A DNA stretch of 64,000 bases from Novosphingobium olei (GTDB lineage Bacteria > Pseudomonadota > Alphaproteobacteria > Sphingomonadales > Sphingomonadaceae), in assembly GCF_012927405.1 (NCBI RefSeq), contig NZ_JABBGM010000004.1, positions 310,001 through 374,000 of the forward strand, written 5' to 3'. Of the stretch, positions 36,398 to 47,012 are shown piece after piece (position 1 is the stretch's first letter; each line of letters starts with the position of its first letter). The notes below the pieces were generated by a model. It saw only the letters and a list, made by a program, of their open reading frames with translations, was not told the DNA's origin and did no database searches. The translations under genes and the position numbers were made by a program.

Positions 36398-36443
36398 GGC
36401 GATTGCCTGGCCGATAGCCGACAATGAACACGGCCGGGCGCGT

Positions 36444-36477
36444 GGTGCCGGCGGAGTATGCCCCCTTCGCCGGCGCC
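36444..36477 (+). terminator. Strong GC hairpin before the cus operon
   Basis: GGTGCCGGCG (36444-36453) and CGCCGGCGCC (36468-36477) pair over 10 bp with one G-T wobble and a 14-nt loop, followed by CGTTTGTC. It lies 47 bp after the 88-aa gene and 58 bp before the cusC-like start. It is plausibly a terminator of the cueR unit or a leader structure. Confidence 0.5.
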
Positions 36478-36535
36478 CGTTTGTCCAGCTTCACGTTTCG
36501 GCATTGGCCATGGCTCTCCCGATTAGGAGATTCCC

Positions 36536-37765
36536 ATGCGATTGATTGTTCTGGCGCCGCTGCTCGCGGCGATCCCGGGCGTAGCGCTGGCCGAACCGCT
36601 GACGTTCGATGCCGCACTTCTGCGTGCAGCACGCGAGGCGCCATCGCTCAAGGCGAGTACATCCGGTGTCGATGCGGCACGCTCGTCTGCCGTCGCCGCA
36701 GGCAGATTGCCCGATCCGACAATCAATATCGGCATCGACAATTTTCCGGTTTCGGGACCGCCCGCCTTCACCTTCCAGGGCGACAGCATGACAATGGCGA
36801 GGATCGGGATCGAGCAGCCTTTCCCCAATCCTGCCAAGCGCCGCGCCCAGCGAGACCGCGCACAAGCGGAAATCGGCATTGCCGAGGCAGGGGCTGCGGT
36901 CGAAGCGCAGAACGTCCGGCTTGAGACCGCGCTTGCGTGGGTCGATCTCTTTTATGCCAAACGACGGCTCGCACAGTTGCAGGTTCTCGATCAAAGTCTC
37001 GGCGAGCTCCAGGCGACCGTTTCAGCCAGGCTGGCCTCCGGCTCGGCGCGACCCAGCGCGGCGCTCGAACCCGACCAACTGCGCGCTGCCGTCAACGACC
37101 GGCGCAGCGAGCTTGCCGCCGATGTCGCCAAGGCACAGGCGCGTCTGGCGCGCTTTACCGGCGATCCTGAGGTCGACGTTTCGGGCGATCCGCCCATCCT
37201 CGAGGTCGACCGCGCGAAGCTTGTCGCGGGACTTGCTTCGCTTCCGAGCCTACAGGCGCTCGACGCGAGTGTCGTCGCTGCGGACGCGGAAACCGAACTC
37301 GCCCGCGCCGACAAGCGCCCCGATTGGCGTGTCAGCACCTCCTATGGCCGCCGCGACCCCGCCTACGGGGATATGGTGTCGGTCGGCGTCAGCATCGATC
37401 TGCCGCTCTTTTCGAGGCGCAGACAGGATCCGAAAATCGCCGCGAGTGCGAGCGAGGCGGAGCGGGCTCGGCTGCTGCGCACGGCGGGAGAACGCGAACT
37501 CGTGGCCGCGCTCGACGGCGATCTTGCCGACCATGTCATGCATCACCAGCGGCTGATGAATGCGCGCAATACGCTGGTGCCGCTCGCCAAGCGCCGGGCT
37601 GAGCTAGACATGGCGAGCTATGCCGCAGGCAAGCTCGATCTCGGCAGCGCGCTGCTTTCGACGCTCGCGCTGGCCGAAGCCGAGGACGATGCGCTGTCGC
37701 GCGAGGCCGACGTCGCGCGCGACGCGATCAGGATCAATTTCACCTATGGGGAGATGCGGCCATGA
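36536..37765 (+). CDS. cusC: Outer-membrane efflux protein of the Cu/Ag pump (CusC-like)
   Basis: The 409-aa TolC-family protein has a Sec signal (LIVLAPLLAAIPGVALAEP) and two long helical OEP repeats. GATTAGGAGA precedes the ATG. It overlaps the adaptor gene by 4 bp and is the first gene of cusCBA-F. It lacks the N-terminal lipid anchor of E. coli CusC, so it is CusC-like by role. Confidence 0.9.
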   Translation: MRLIVLAPLLAAIPGVALAEPLTFDAALLRAAREAPSLKASTSGVDAARSSAVAAGRLPDPTINIGIDNFPVSGPPAFTFQGDSMTMARIGIEQPFPNPAKRRAQRDRAQAEIGIAEAGAAVEAQNVRLETALAWVDLFYAKRRLAQLQVLDQSLGELQATVSARLASGSARPSAALEPDQLRAAVNDRRSELAADVAKAQARLARFTGDPEVDVSGDPPILEVDRAKLVAGLASLPSLQALDASVVAADAETELARADKRPDWRVSTSYGRRDPAYGDMVSVGVSIDLPLFSRRRQDPKIAASASEAERARLLRTAGERELVAALDGDLADHVMHHQRLMNARNTLVPLAKRRAELDMASYAAGKLDLGSALLSTLALAEAEDDALSREADVARDAIRINFTYGEMRP

Positions 37766-38997
37766 GCATGGACGCGAAGCAGGCCGTGCGCTGGGGCGCC
37801 GGAGTTTTGGCAATCGCACTGATCGCGGGCGGCGGAGGCTATTGGCTTGGTCAACGCGGGGGAACCGCAAGCGAAGCCGGATCGACGCAAGCAGCACGCA
37901 AGATCCTCTATTGGTACGATCCGATGGTGCCGGCCGAGCACTACGACAATCCCAATTCGCTTTCGTCGATGGGGATGAAAACCGTCCCCAAGTACGCAGA
38001 TGAAGCGCCTGCCGCGAACGCAGTGCCCGGAATCAACATCGATCCCGCCGCGCGCCAAAACCTTGGGCTGCGGGTCGTCGCAGCCGAGGTCGGCAGCCTA
38101 CCGTCCGCGCTCAGCGTCACCGGCACGATCGATTTCAACCAGCGGAACGTGGCGATCGTTCAGGCGCGATCCGGCGGTTTTGTCACTCGGGTTTATGGCC
38201 GCGCCCCAGGCGATGTAATCGGCGCGGGGACACCGATCGCCGATGTGCAACTGCCCGAATGGGGTGGCGCACAAGGCGAGTTCCTTGCCGTGAGACGGCT
38301 CGGTAGGCCGGACCTGACTGCCGCAGCACGGCAGCGACTCAAATTGATGGGCATGTCAGACGGTTTGATCGCCCAGGTCGAGCGCACCGGACGGACCAAT
38401 GGCACAGTGACCATCTCTTCGCCGATAGCGGGCGTGATCCAGACACTCGATGCTCGTGCAGGCGTGACGCTCGCCCAGGGCCAGACATTGGCGCAAGTTA
38501 CTGGCATCGGATCGGTCTGGCTCAACGCCGCAGTGCCGCAGGCGCAGACTGGCGCAGTTCGCATTGGCCAGAGCGTGAACGCGACGCTTGCCGCCTTTCC
38601 CGGCGAGACTTTCACCGGGCGGATAATCGCCATCCTACCCACGACGCAGCCCGAAAGCCGAACGTTGACCGTGCGCATCGAACTCCCAAATCGCGGCGGA
38701 CGGCTCCGCCCTGGCATGTTCGCAAGTGTGGCCCTCGGCGGCGATCAGAACCAGGCCCTCCTCGTTCCGAGCGAGGCGGTGATCCGTACTGGCGCGCGCA
38801 TCCTCGTCATGCTCGCGCTGAGCGATGGTCGATACCGCCCTGCCGAGGTTCGCACGGGCCGTGAAGGTGGCGGCAAGACCGAAATCCTTCAGGGCCTGAG
38901 TATTGGCGAGAAGGTCGTCGCCTCGGGCCAGTTTCTGCTCGATTCCGAAGCAAGTTTGACCGGCATCGCTGCGCGCTCGCTGGAAGGCGGCAAATGA
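37762..38997 (+). CDS. cusB: RND periplasmic adaptor CusB
   Basis: The 411-aa membrane-fusion protein has a TM anchor ([20 protein letters not shown]), then the metal-binding signature [17 protein letters not shown] with methionines nearby ([10 protein letters not shown]). This segment is typical of Cu/Ag adaptors and absent from the CzcB above. Lipoyl and beta-barrel parts follow. ATGA overlaps on both sides couple it to cusC and cusA. Confidence 0.94.
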   Translation: MSMDAKQAVRWGAGVLAIALIAGGGGYWLGQRGGTASEAGSTQAARKILYWYDPMVPAEHYDNPNSLSSMGMKTVPKYADEAPAANAVPGINIDPAARQNLGLRVVAAEVGSLPSALSVTGTIDFNQRNVAIVQARSGGFVTRVYGRAPGDVIGAGTPIADVQLPEWGGAQGEFLAVRRLGRPDLTAAARQRLKLMGMSDGLIAQVERTGRTNGTVTISSPIAGVIQTLDARAGVTLAQGQTLAQVTGIGSVWLNAAVPQAQTGAVRIGQSVNATLAAFPGETFTGRIIAILPTTQPESRTLTVRIELPNRGGRLRPGMFASVALGGDQNQALLVPSEAVIRTGARILVMLALSDGRYRPAEVRTGREGGGKTEILQGLSIGEKVVASGQFLLDSEASLTGIAARSLEGGK

Positions 38998-41900
38998 TCG
39001 CGTCCATCATCCGCGCCTCGGTCAGGGCGCGCAATCTGGTGATTGCGGCGGCACTGGTGCTGACGGCAGTCGGCGTAATGGCCGTTAGGACCACGCCAGT
39101 CGACGCGGTTCCAGACCTGTCCGACGTGCAGGTGATCATCCGCACGACCTACTCCGGTCAAGCGCCGCAGATCGTCGAAAACCAGGTCACCTATCCCATC
39201 GCCTCGACTATGCTCTCGGTGCCGGGCGCGCGGGTGGTTCGCGGATATTCCTTTGTTGGCGACAGCTTCGTCTATGTGCTCTTCGACGACGGCACCGATC
39301 TCTACTGGGCGCGAAGCCGCGTGCTCGAATATCTGAGCCAGGTGCAAAGCCGCCTCCCCGAAGGGGCGAAGGCATCTCTCGGTCCCGATGCAACCGGGGT
39401 CGGATGGATCTACGAATATGCGCTGGTCGACAGGACGGGTCGGCACGATCTCGCCCAACTACGTTCAATCCAGGACTGGTTCCTGCGTTTCGAGCTCAAG
39501 ACCGTGCCCGGTGTCGCCGAGGTCGCGAGCATCGGCGGCATGGTCAAGCAGTACCAGATCGTGCTCGATCCGCAGAAGCTCGCGGCTTACGGGGTCACCG
39601 CCGATCAGGTTGCGGAAGCCCTGAAGCGTTCCAACCAGGAGACTGGCGGAGCGAGTGTCGAAATGGCCGGCGCCGAATATGTGGTGCGCGCGAGCGGTTA
39701 CCTCAAAACCCTGGACGACTTCCGCGCCGTGCCGATCCGCACTGCGGCGGGCGGCATCCCTGTGACGCTGGGCGATGTCGCTACCGTCCAGGTCGGACCA
39801 GAGATGCGGCGCGGCATCGCCGAGCTCAATGGCGAAGGCGAAGTTGCCGGCGGCGTCATTGTCATGCGCCAAGGACAGAACGCGAGGGCGGTGATCGACG
39901 GCGTCAGGGCAAAGCTCGAGGAACTCAAAAAGAGCCTGCCGCCCGGTGTCGAGATCGTTTCGACTTATGACCGTTCAGGGCTAATCGACCGCGCGGTCGA
40001 GAACCTGGGCCACAAGCTCGTTGAGGAATTCGTCATTGTCGCGCTCGTCTGCGCGCTGTTCCTCTGGCACGTGCGCTCGGCGCTGGTGGCAATCCTGACG
40101 CTGCCGCTTGGTATCCTGATCGCATTCATCGTGATGCGGCTGCAGGGCCTCAACGCCAATATTCTGTCATTGGGCGGCATCGCCATTGCCATCGGCGCCA
40201 TGGTCGATGCGGCGGTGGTGATGATCGAGAACGCCCACAAGCATCTCGAACGCTGGCGTCAGGCCCATCCCGACAGCGAGCCGGACAAGCCCACACGCTG
40301 GCTGATTGTCACACTCGCCGCCGAAGAAGTCGGCCCGGCGCTGTTCCTAAGCCTCCTCATCATCACGTTCTCCTTCCTGCCGATATTCACTTTGCAGGGG
40401 CAGGAAGGGCGCCTGTTCGCGCCGCTCGCCTTCACCAAGACCTTTGCGATGGCGGCGGCCGCGTTCCTTTCGATCACACTCATCCCGGTGCTGATGGGGC
40501 TGCTTATCCGGGGACGCATTCCCAGCGAGGAAGCCAACCCGGTCAACCGCTGGCTGGCGCACATCTATCGTCCGGCAATCGACTGGGTACTCGACCGGCC
40601 AAAGCAGGCACTGCTGATCGCCGCCCTGATCTTCGCTACCACGCTCTGGCCCATGTCCCGGATTGGCGGCGAGTTCCTGCCGCAGATGAACGAGGGTGAC
40701 CTGCTTTACATGCCCTCGGCGCTGCCGGGCCTCTCACCGGCGGAGGCTGGCCATTTGCTTCAGCAGACCGACCGGTTGATCAAGACCGTGCCCGAGGTCG
40801 AGAGCGTGTTCGGCAAAGCCGGCCGTGCCGACAGCGCGACCGATCCCGCTCCGCTCGAAATGTTCGAGACGACGATCCGCTTCAAGCCGCGCGACCAGTG
40901 GCGTCCGGGAATGACACCCGAGAAGCTGGTCGATGAGCTAGACGCACGGGTGAAAGTGCCGGGCCTCGCCAATTTCTGGATTCCGCCGATCCGCAACCGC
41001 ATCGATATGCTCGCAACCGGGATCAAGAGCCCGGTTGGGATCAAGGTCGCGGGGGCCAACCTGGCCGAGATCGACCGCACGGCAAAGCAGATCGAACAAG
41101 TGGTCAAGGGCGTGCCCGGCGTAGCTTCTGCGCTAGCCGAGAGGCTGACCGGCGGGCGTTACATCGATGTCGATGTCGACCGCAACTCAGCGGGCCGATA
41201 CGGGCTGAACGTCGCCGATGTCCAGGCAGTGGTCTCGGGTGCGATCGGCGGCGAGAATATCGGTCAGACCGTCGAAGGTCTCGCCCGCTATCCGATCAGT
41301 CTGCGCTATCCCCGCGAAATTCGCGATAGCCCGGACAAACTTGCAGCCCTGCCGGTGCTAACGCCCTCGGGTCAGCAGATCACGCTCGGAACCGTCGCCT
41401 CGATCAGAGTCAGCGACGGCCCGCCGATGCTGCGAAGCGAAAACGGCCGGCCGGTCACCTGGATCTATGTCGATGGCCGTGACCGCGACATGCAGACGCT
41501 GGTCCATGACATTAGCCAGACGATCGCCAGCCAAGTCAAACTCCCACCCGGCGTCAGCATCTCTTATACCGGTCAGTACGAGTTTTTCGTCCGTGCCAAG
41601 GAACGGATGAAGCTGGTCATCCCGGTGACGCTAGCGATCATCTTTGCCCTGCTGTACTTGACCTTCCGCCGCTGGGACGAAGCGCTCTTGATCATGGCCA
41701 CGCTGCCATTCGCGCTGACCGGCGGCCTATGGTTGCTCTACTTGCTGGGCTACAATCAGTCGGTGGCGAGCGCGGTCGGGTTCATCGCGCTCGCTGGCGT
41801 TGCCGCCGAGTTCGGCGTGGTGATGCTGATCTATCTCAAGCAGGCACTGGAAGCGCGCGAAGATGGCGACGTTGCCGCAGCAGTACGCGAAGGCGCGCTT

Positions 41901-42128
41901 TTGCGTGTGCGGCCCAAGGCGATGACGGTCGCGGTGATCCTCGCCGGTCTCTTTCCGGTTCTGGTCGGTGGCGGCACCGGTTCGGAAGTCATGAGCCGCA
42001 TTGCCGCCCCGATAGTCGGCGGCATGCTGACCGCACCGCTGTTGTCGATGCTCATCATTCCCGCGGCCTATCTGCTGATGCGCCGCAAATCCCAAGCGCA
42101 TGTTCAACCCGATGGAGAAGTGAAGTGA
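38994..42128 (+). CDS. cusA: Heavy-metal RND pump CusA (Cu/Ag type)
   Basis: The 1044-aa RND transporter has the TM4 signature [20 protein letters not shown] at about residues 394-413, the monovalent HME4 pattern, which contrasts with DFGLIVDG in the czcA of this window. The N-terminus [17 protein letters not shown] and the periplasmic [13 protein letters not shown] region fit the HME family. It exports Cu(I)/Ag(I) with CusB and CusC. Its end overlaps the cusF GTG. Confidence 0.95.
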   Translation: MIASIIRASVRARNLVIAAALVLTAVGVMAVRTTPVDAVPDLSDVQVIIRTTYSGQAPQIVENQVTYPIASTMLSVPGARVVRGYSFVGDSFVYVLFDDGTDLYWARSRVLEYLSQVQSRLPEGAKASLGPDATGVGWIYEYALVDRTGRHDLAQLRSIQDWFLRFELKTVPGVAEVASIGGMVKQYQIVLDPQKLAAYGVTADQVAEALKRSNQETGGASVEMAGAEYVVRASGYLKTLDDFRAVPIRTAAGGIPVTLGDVATVQVGPEMRRGIAELNGEGEVAGGVIVMRQGQNARAVIDGVRAKLEELKKSLPPGVEIVSTYDRSGLIDRAVENLGHKLVEEFVIVALVCALFLWHVRSALVAILTLPLGILIAFIVMRLQGLNANILSLGGIAIAIGAMVDAAVVMIENAHKHLERWRQAHPDSEPDKPTRWLIVTLAAEEVGPALFLSLLIITFSFLPIFTLQGQEGRLFAPLAFTKTFAMAAAAFLSITLIPVLMGLLIRGRIPSEEANPVNRWLAHIYRPAIDWVLDRPKQALLIAALIFATTLWPMSRIGGEFLPQMNEGDLLYMPSALPGLSPAEAGHLLQQTDRLIKTVPEVESVFGKAGRADSATDPAPLEMFETTIRFKPRDQWRPGMTPEKLVDELDARVKVPGLANFWIPPIRNRIDMLATGIKSPVGIKVAGANLAEIDRTAKQIEQVVKGVPGVASALAERLTGGRYIDVDVDRNSAGRYGLNVADVQAVVSGAIGGENIGQTVEGLARYPISLRYPREIRDSPDKLAALPVLTPSGQQITLGTVASIRVSDGPPMLRSENGRPVTWIYVDGRDRDMQTLVHDISQTIASQVKLPPGVSISYTGQYEFFVRAKERMKLVIPVTLAIIFALLYLTFRRWDEALLIMATLPFALTGGLWLLYLLGYNQSVASAVGFIALAGVAAEFGVVMLIYLKQALEAREDGDVAAAVREGALLRVRPKAMTVAVILAGLFPVLVGGGTGSEVMSRIAAPIVGGMLTAPLLSMLIIPAAYLLMRRKSQAHVQPDGEVK

Positions 42129-42499
42129 AAAAATCCCTGATAATTGCGTCGAGCCTTGCCCTGGTGGCTTCGCTCGCCGCCTGTAAGAAGGAAGCCGAAG
42201 CGCCGAAACCCGCTGAGAGTGCTGCCGCAAATGCTGGCAGCATGTCCGACATGCCGATGGCCATGGAGATGAAGCATGGCAAGGGTGTCGGGACTGTGAC
42301 CGAGATCGACGCGGCCAAGGGCATGGTGACGCTGGATCACGGCGAGATCGCGGAACTCCAGTGGCCCGCCATGAAAATGGGATTTGCCATCAAGCCGGAT
42401 CTGCTCTCTGGCATCAAGGTCGGTGACAAGGTGAGCTTCGAGATCGACTGGGATGGCAAGGCCGGGACAGTCACGAAAATTGAGAATGCCTCGAAGTGA
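42125..42499 (+). CDS. cusF: Copper chaperone CusF-like lipoprotein
   Basis: The 124-aa product starts at GTG 42125 in the cusA stop, with GGAGAAG 5 bp upstream. It has a lipobox ([10 protein letters not shown], Cys20), a Met/Ala-rich linker, then the CusF OB-fold with [12 protein letters not shown]. The Trp and the two Met of that motif are the Cu(I)/Ag(I) ligands of CusF. E. coli CusF is soluble, so the lipid anchor is a variation. It delivers metal to CusB/CusA. Confidence 0.92.
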   Translation: MKKSLIIASSLALVASLAACKKEAEAPKPAESAAANAGSMSDMPMAMEMKHGKGVGTVTEIDAAKGMVTLDHGEIAELQWPAMKMGFAIKPDLLSGIKVGDKVSFEIDWDGKAGTVTKIENASK

Positions 42500-42507
42500 G
42501 CTGAGCA

Positions 42508-42543
42508 AGCCAGCGCAAGCCCTAGATGGATCCTGGGCTGGCT
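42508..42543 (+). terminator. Imperfect hairpin after cusF
   Basis: AGCCA and GCCC (42508-42512, 42519-42522, with a 6-nt bulge) pair with GGGCTGGCT (42535-42543), starting 9 bp after the cusF stop. There is no T-run. It is a possible operon end. Confidence 0.35.
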
Positions 42544-42579
42544 CTGCCCGCCCTTGATCGGCGTAGCGGCATTTTCAGA

Positions 42580-42732
42580 GCTGCACGATTTCCCCGTCTC
42601 CCTGAGTGAATTCAGTAGGTTTGCGGTCGAGCAAGTCCAACACGACTTCAGCCTGACGGTATAGTTTCGTACCCTTCGGCGTTACGAAGATCGGGCAGTC
42701 CACAGGATCGGATGACGCCTCCGCGATAGTGG
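42580..42732 (-). pseudogene. 3'-end fragment of a lost gene
   Basis: A minus frame from about 42732 to a TGA at 42580 reads codon-like sequence with no good start and an in-frame stop just upstream. It includes DCPIFVTPKGTKLYRQAEVV and LDLLDRKPTEFTQGDGEIVQ, and looks like the C-terminus of a real protein cut by insertion of the next module. I cannot name the parent family. Confidence 0.45.
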
Positions 42733-42784
42733 GCTAATGTTCGTAAGCGCAACTGGGATAGACAATTTGCGCTAGGGGGACACC

Positions 42785-44617
42785 GTGAAGATCTATTCCG
42801 TTGCGATCGAGAATTTCCGCGGCATCCGCTTGACCAAACTGGTACTGCCCGACCATGCCGTACTGATCGGTGATAATAACACCGGCAAGTCGACGGTCCT
42901 CGAAGCCATTGATCTTGCATTGGGTCCTGATCGACTGAGCCGCCGGCCACCAGTCGACGAGCATGATTTCTATGGGGGCAAGTATCTTGCAGCCGTTGCC
43001 ACACAGGAGGCAGAGGTAGAGGGCGAGGCCGCTGGAGCAGCGCTAGTAGAACCGGCAGATGCGCCAAAGATCACTGTCGAAGTAGTCATCACCGACCTTT
43101 CCGAGGAGCAACAGGCGCGGTTTGGCGGGAGCATTGAATGGCTCGACGTTGTATCCGGCGCTTTCTATACTGACGAAAATCCGGCGGGTGTCGATGCCTC
43201 GAATATTAGAGCGGCGCTTCGGGTCACCTTTCTCGGCTCATATGATCCCGATGAGGACGATTTCGTCGGCAAGACCTATTATTCGCGGAGTTTGACGGAG
43301 GAAGAGACACCAACGCCCTTCTCGAAGAAGGACAAACAACACTGCGGTTTCCTCTTCCTGCGCTCGTTAAGAACTGGATCACGGGCGCTGAGCCTTGAGC
43401 ATGGAAGCCTGCTCGATATCATCCTGCGGCTGAAGGAGATTCGGCCGCAGATGTGGGAAGGCACGATCGGGACGCTCGCCGCGTTCGACGTGGCGAGCGA
43501 CCCAGCGATCGGGATTTCCGGGGTTCTCGAAAGCATCGACAAGTCTCTGAAAAAGTATGTCCCGCGTGAGTGGGGCGTGAAGCCCCATCTCAAGGTCTCA
43601 AATTTAACCCGGGAGCATCTCCGTAAGGTCGTGACCGCTTTCATCGCGACAGGGGATGGCGACCACGCTGCACCATTCTATCGACAGGGAACAGGGACGA
43701 TCAATATGCTCGTCCTGGCAATGCTCTCGCAGATCGCCGAGGATAAGCAGAACGTCATTTTCGCGATGGAGGAGGTCGAGACAGCGATCCCGCCATATGC
43801 TCAGAAGCGCATTGTCCACGAGCTGCGCAAGCTCGCTGCCCAGTCAATCGTTACATCGCACTCGCCCTACGTCCTCGAGGAGTTCAAGCTCGATGAGACG
43901 GTGATCCTGTCGCGATCGAACGATGGCGTCCTATCGCACGCCGAGATTGCTCTCCCCGATAGCGTCAAGCACAAGCGCTATCGTCAGGAATTCCGCACGC
44001 GCTTTTGCGAGGGCCTGCTGTCACGGCGGGTGCTCATCGCAGAAGGCGCGACCGAGGCAAGTGCGTTCCCAGTCGCGGCGCGACGGCTGTCGGAGCTGAA
44101 CCCGGCCGTTTATGCTTCGCTGGAGGCGCTCGGCATCTGCGTAATCGACGCTGGCACTGAGACCCAAATCGCGGACCTCGCCGGCCTCTATAAGGGGCTC
44201 GGAAAGCGGACGTTCGGGCTGTGTGACAAGCAGACTGATCCCGCGAAGGCGGACATTGAGGCGCAGGTCGAGCGCCTTTTCATGCACGAAGAAAAGGGGA
44301 TCGAGGATCTCATCCTGAAGAACACGACCCAAGCCGCCCTTGAGCGATTCGCCGATGCGCTTGATTGGCCGCCGCATCTGGCCGCGAAATTTCCCGATCC
44401 AAAAGCCAACGCGATTGCAGCTCTGAAGGAATATTTCGGGTGGTCGAAGGGCAACTGGGGGATCGCTGATTTCCTGGCCCAGTGCACGGAAGCTGAGATA
44501 CCGACGTGGATTCGGGATGCATGCATCTCGCTCAAGGCCATCTGCGATCCGCCGCCAATGCCGCCTGCGCCTCCCCCGGGGGACGGAGTGGAAGCCAACG
44601 CTGAGCCTGTCGAATAG
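42785..44617 (+). CDS. OLD-family ATPase/TOPRIM nuclease (GajA-like)
   Basis: The 610-aa protein has an ABC/SMC-type ATPase: Walker A GDNNTGKS (residues 29-36), a signature-like QGTGTINMLVLAM (301-313), Walker B NVIFAMEEVE and TSHSPY (357-362). A C-terminal TOPRIM domain follows (VLIAEGATEASAFP, 416-429; FGLCDKQTD near 477). Next to a UvrD-like helicase this is the class 2 OLD arrangement known as Gabija, where the complex cuts phage DNA. The central Ala/Glu-rich insert (residues 74-92) and Pro-rich end are unusual. Base composition is visibly less GC-rich than the cus genes. Confidence 0.85.
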   Translation: MKIYSVAIENFRGIRLTKLVLPDHAVLIGDNNTGKSTVLEAIDLALGPDRLSRRPPVDEHDFYGGKYLAAVATQEAEVEGEAAGAALVEPADAPKITVEVVITDLSEEQQARFGGSIEWLDVVSGAFYTDENPAGVDASNIRAALRVTFLGSYDPDEDDFVGKTYYSRSLTEEETPTPFSKKDKQHCGFLFLRSLRTGSRALSLEHGSLLDIILRLKEIRPQMWEGTIGTLAAFDVASDPAIGISGVLESIDKSLKKYVPREWGVKPHLKVSNLTREHLRKVVTAFIATGDGDHAAPFYRQGTGTINMLVLAMLSQIAEDKQNVIFAMEEVETAIPPYAQKRIVHELRKLAAQSIVTSHSPYVLEEFKLDETVILSRSNDGVLSHAEIALPDSVKHKRYRQEFRTRFCEGLLSRRVLIAEGATEASAFPVAARRLSELNPAVYASLEALGICVIDAGTETQIADLAGLYKGLGKRTFGLCDKQTDPAKADIEAQVERLFMHEEKGIEDLILKNTTQAALERFADALDWPPHLAAKFPDPKANAIAALKEYFGWSKGNWGIADFLAQCTEAEIPTWIRDACISLKAICDPPPMPPAPPPGDGVEANAEPVE

Positions 44618-44625
44618 AGGGCGCA

Positions 44626-46452
44626 ATGGTCGATCTGACGGAAGCTCAGAAGGACGTCTTGAAGGCCGACGGGCACCAGCTTGTCGTTGGCGGGCCGGGT
44701 TCTGGGAAGACCATGGTTTCGATCCTTAAAGCGGCGAACATCTCTCGTGAAACGCTCAGGCCAGGGCAACGCATTCTCTTCCTGAGCTTTGCGCGCGCGA
44801 CTGTATCTCGCGTGTTCGAGGCCATCGACGAGGAGCAGTCGGTTACGAAGGAAGTGAAAAAGAGGATCGAGGTCGATACCTACCACTCCTTCTTCTGGCG
44901 CATCCTCAAAGCCCACGGATACCTCGTCGGATTTCCCCGTAGGATGACAATTCTGACGCCACCGAATGAGGCGATCGCGTTGTCGGCCATCCGAAGCGGC
45001 TTTAAGTCCAATTCCAAACTATCTGACGATGAAAAGGCGCAAAAAGCTGCTCTTGAAGTCGCTGAGCGCATGCGACTGGCGACCGAGGAGGGCAAAGTAT
45101 GCTTCGATCTATTTGCGGAGCGCGTTGCCATCCTCCTTCATGGCTCCGCAAAGGTCCGCGAGCTGATCTCGACGATGTACCCATTCATCATCTTGGACGA
45201 ATTTCAGGACACCAGCGCCGAGCAATGGCGCGCAGTCGAGGCGATTGGAAAGAGCAGTACGCTCATCGCGCTGGCCGACCCCGAGCAGCGCATCTTTGAT
45301 TTCATCGGTGCTGATCCGAAGCGCCTCGACCACTTCAAGGACGCATTCAAGCCGTCCACCCACGATCTTGCTGGGGAGAACCATCGGAGCAAGGGAACGG
45401 ATATTACCCATTTCGGGAACGACCTTTTAACAGGCAAATTTCGGCAAGAGCCCTATCAGGGTATCGATTATGAGGGGTTCGCTTCAAATCCCAACCAAGC
45501 CTTTGCCTCGTTGGTCGCCCAGGTCTTGAAGGCTAGGAAGCGGCTCATCGAATCCGGCCATCGAGACTGGTCGCTCGCGATCCTCGTTCCCACGAAGCGG
45601 ATGACCCGACTCGTTTCTGACAACCTTTGCGAACCCTTCGGCAACGTGCCGCCAATAGCGCACACAGCGGCTGTCGATATGGAGGGGCCGATCCTGGCGG
45701 CAGAGGTCATCGCATTCCTGCTCCAGAAGCGCGATCATGACAGCTGCTTCGACGAGTTCGTCGACGTCCTTTGCAGCTTCTTCCACGGGCGAGGCGGGGC
45801 GGTGCCGACCAAAGGTGATCTGACTGAAGCTGCTCGCTTCCGGGCCGCTTTGGCGAAGTGGAACGACTGCGTCGCGAAAGGCAAGCCTGCGGCGGCGAAT
45901 AGCGTCCTCCAAGCCACGTTTGCGGTTCATCAGGCCGTTGCGGCAGTGAAGCTTAGCGGCGACCCCAATGCTGATTGGTTGGCGATACGAGCGGTCCTCG
46001 AGGGCGGAGGGTGTGCTCGCCTCGCCGAGATTGCCAAGGAAGTTCGAAATGTCCGCTTGCTGGAACGGGGGACCCAGCTCCGCCAAGGCCTATCTCAGGA
46101 TTGGCGGAACTTCGGGGGCTATCGAAATGCCCTCGGGATCACGCGCCAAGCGTTCGTGCAGGAACATTTCGCGACGGCGCAAAAGCCTGAGTCGGGCGTC
46201 GTTGTGATGAACATGCACAAAGCCAAGGGAAAGCAGTTTGATGAGGTCATCATATTCGAGGGATGGCCGAAGCGGGTGAAGGGCGAGATTGTCGGCAATC
46301 CCGACCGCATCGTTGGCGGCAATTACCGTGATGGCGCGATGACGCAGGCCCGACAGAATCTCCGAGTCAGCGTCACCCGCGCAAAGGTTCGCACGACGAT
46401 CATGTCCCCGAAGGACGACGTTTGCGTCTTGCTTATCCCCGAACCGGATTAA
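44626..46452 (+). CDS. UvrD/Rep-like superfamily 1 helicase (GajB-like)
   Basis: The 608-aa protein has Walker A GGPGSGKT (residues 22-29), motif Ia LFLSFARATV, DEFQDT (191-196), a motif III-like TLIALADPEQRIFDF, motif V VVMNMHKAKGKQFDEVII, and motif VI LRVSVTRAK. It starts 8 bp after the nuclease stop and is surely co-transcribed. Helicase plus OLD nuclease is the Gabija defence pair. The protein is longer than the roughly 500-aa GajB described first. Confidence 0.85.
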   Translation: MVDLTEAQKDVLKADGHQLVVGGPGSGKTMVSILKAANISRETLRPGQRILFLSFARATVSRVFEAIDEEQSVTKEVKKRIEVDTYHSFFWRILKAHGYLVGFPRRMTILTPPNEAIALSAIRSGFKSNSKLSDDEKAQKAALEVAERMRLATEEGKVCFDLFAERVAILLHGSAKVRELISTMYPFIILDEFQDTSAEQWRAVEAIGKSSTLIALADPEQRIFDFIGADPKRLDHFKDAFKPSTHDLAGENHRSKGTDITHFGNDLLTGKFRQEPYQGIDYEGFASNPNQAFASLVAQVLKARKRLIESGHRDWSLAILVPTKRMTRLVSDNLCEPFGNVPPIAHTAAVDMEGPILAAEVIAFLLQKRDHDSCFDEFVDVLCSFFHGRGGAVPTKGDLTEAARFRAALAKWNDCVAKGKPAAANSVLQATFAVHQAVAAVKLSGDPNADWLAIRAVLEGGGCARLAEIAKEVRNVRLLERGTQLRQGLSQDWRNFGGYRNALGITRQAFVQEHFATAQKPESGVVVMNMHKAKGKQFDEVIIFEGWPKRVKGEIVGNPDRIVGGNYRDGAMTQARQNLRVSVTRAKVRTTIMSPKDDVCVLLIPEPD

Positions 46453-46710
46453 CGGGCCGTCCCTTACTCATGTGTTGGAAAGCAGCCGGCTCGTCCTTCG
46501 GTCTCCGGAATGTGTGGCAACTTTCAAAAATTCGAAATGGTCTTCTGAATTGCTGAAACTGGGGCGAGAACGGTCAAAAAGGCAAAGTCGTACGATGAGC
46601 CACCCGAAGCAAGAGTTGCTCCTCGTTCAGAGCATTGGGATGGTGAGAATCTCGACGGGGATCGATGACTCATCCGCGCGACTAAGCGCGAGAATTCCGA
46701 ATGGCACAGT
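46453..46710. other. Gap between helicase and alpA-like gene
   Basis: This 258-bp region lies between converging genes. I see no convincing gene, hairpin terminator or repeat in it. Confidence 0.4.
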
Positions 46711-46965
46711 TCACGAATCTGTGCGGCCCGAATACTCCGCGATTGACTGGATCCAGTCGTTGATCTCCGCTTCCACCCACACGGCGCATTTCGGGCCAAG
46801 CGATCGCGATTTCGGAAACCTGCCCTCGCTCATACGCTGATAAATGGCAGAGCGCTTCATTCCCACTCGCGCCATCACCTCTGGCAAACGCAGGAGACGG
46901 GCAGGCAAAGTTGCCGCTTCCTCACAGGGGGAGGATGAGACTTTGTTCTGGGGAGCAGCCGTCAT
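46711..46965 (-). CDS. AlpA-family HTH regulator
   Basis: The 84-aa product has the AlpA/excisionase-like winged HTH: LLRLPEVMARVGMKRSAIYQRMSEG, then RFPKSRSLGPKCAVWVEAEINDWI. Such proteins regulate or assist excision of integrated elements, often next to an integrase, which is not seen here. AGGA lies 8 bp before the ATG. Confidence 0.88.
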   Translation of the reverse strand: MTAAPQNKVSSSPCEEAATLPARLLRLPEVMARVGMKRSAIYQRMSEGRFPKSRSLGPKCAVWVEAEINDWIQSIAEYSGRTDS

Positions 46966-47012
46966 TGTTCATTCCTGTCTTGGTAAAGCTCGGTCCCCTC
47001 CGAGGCTTCGGA

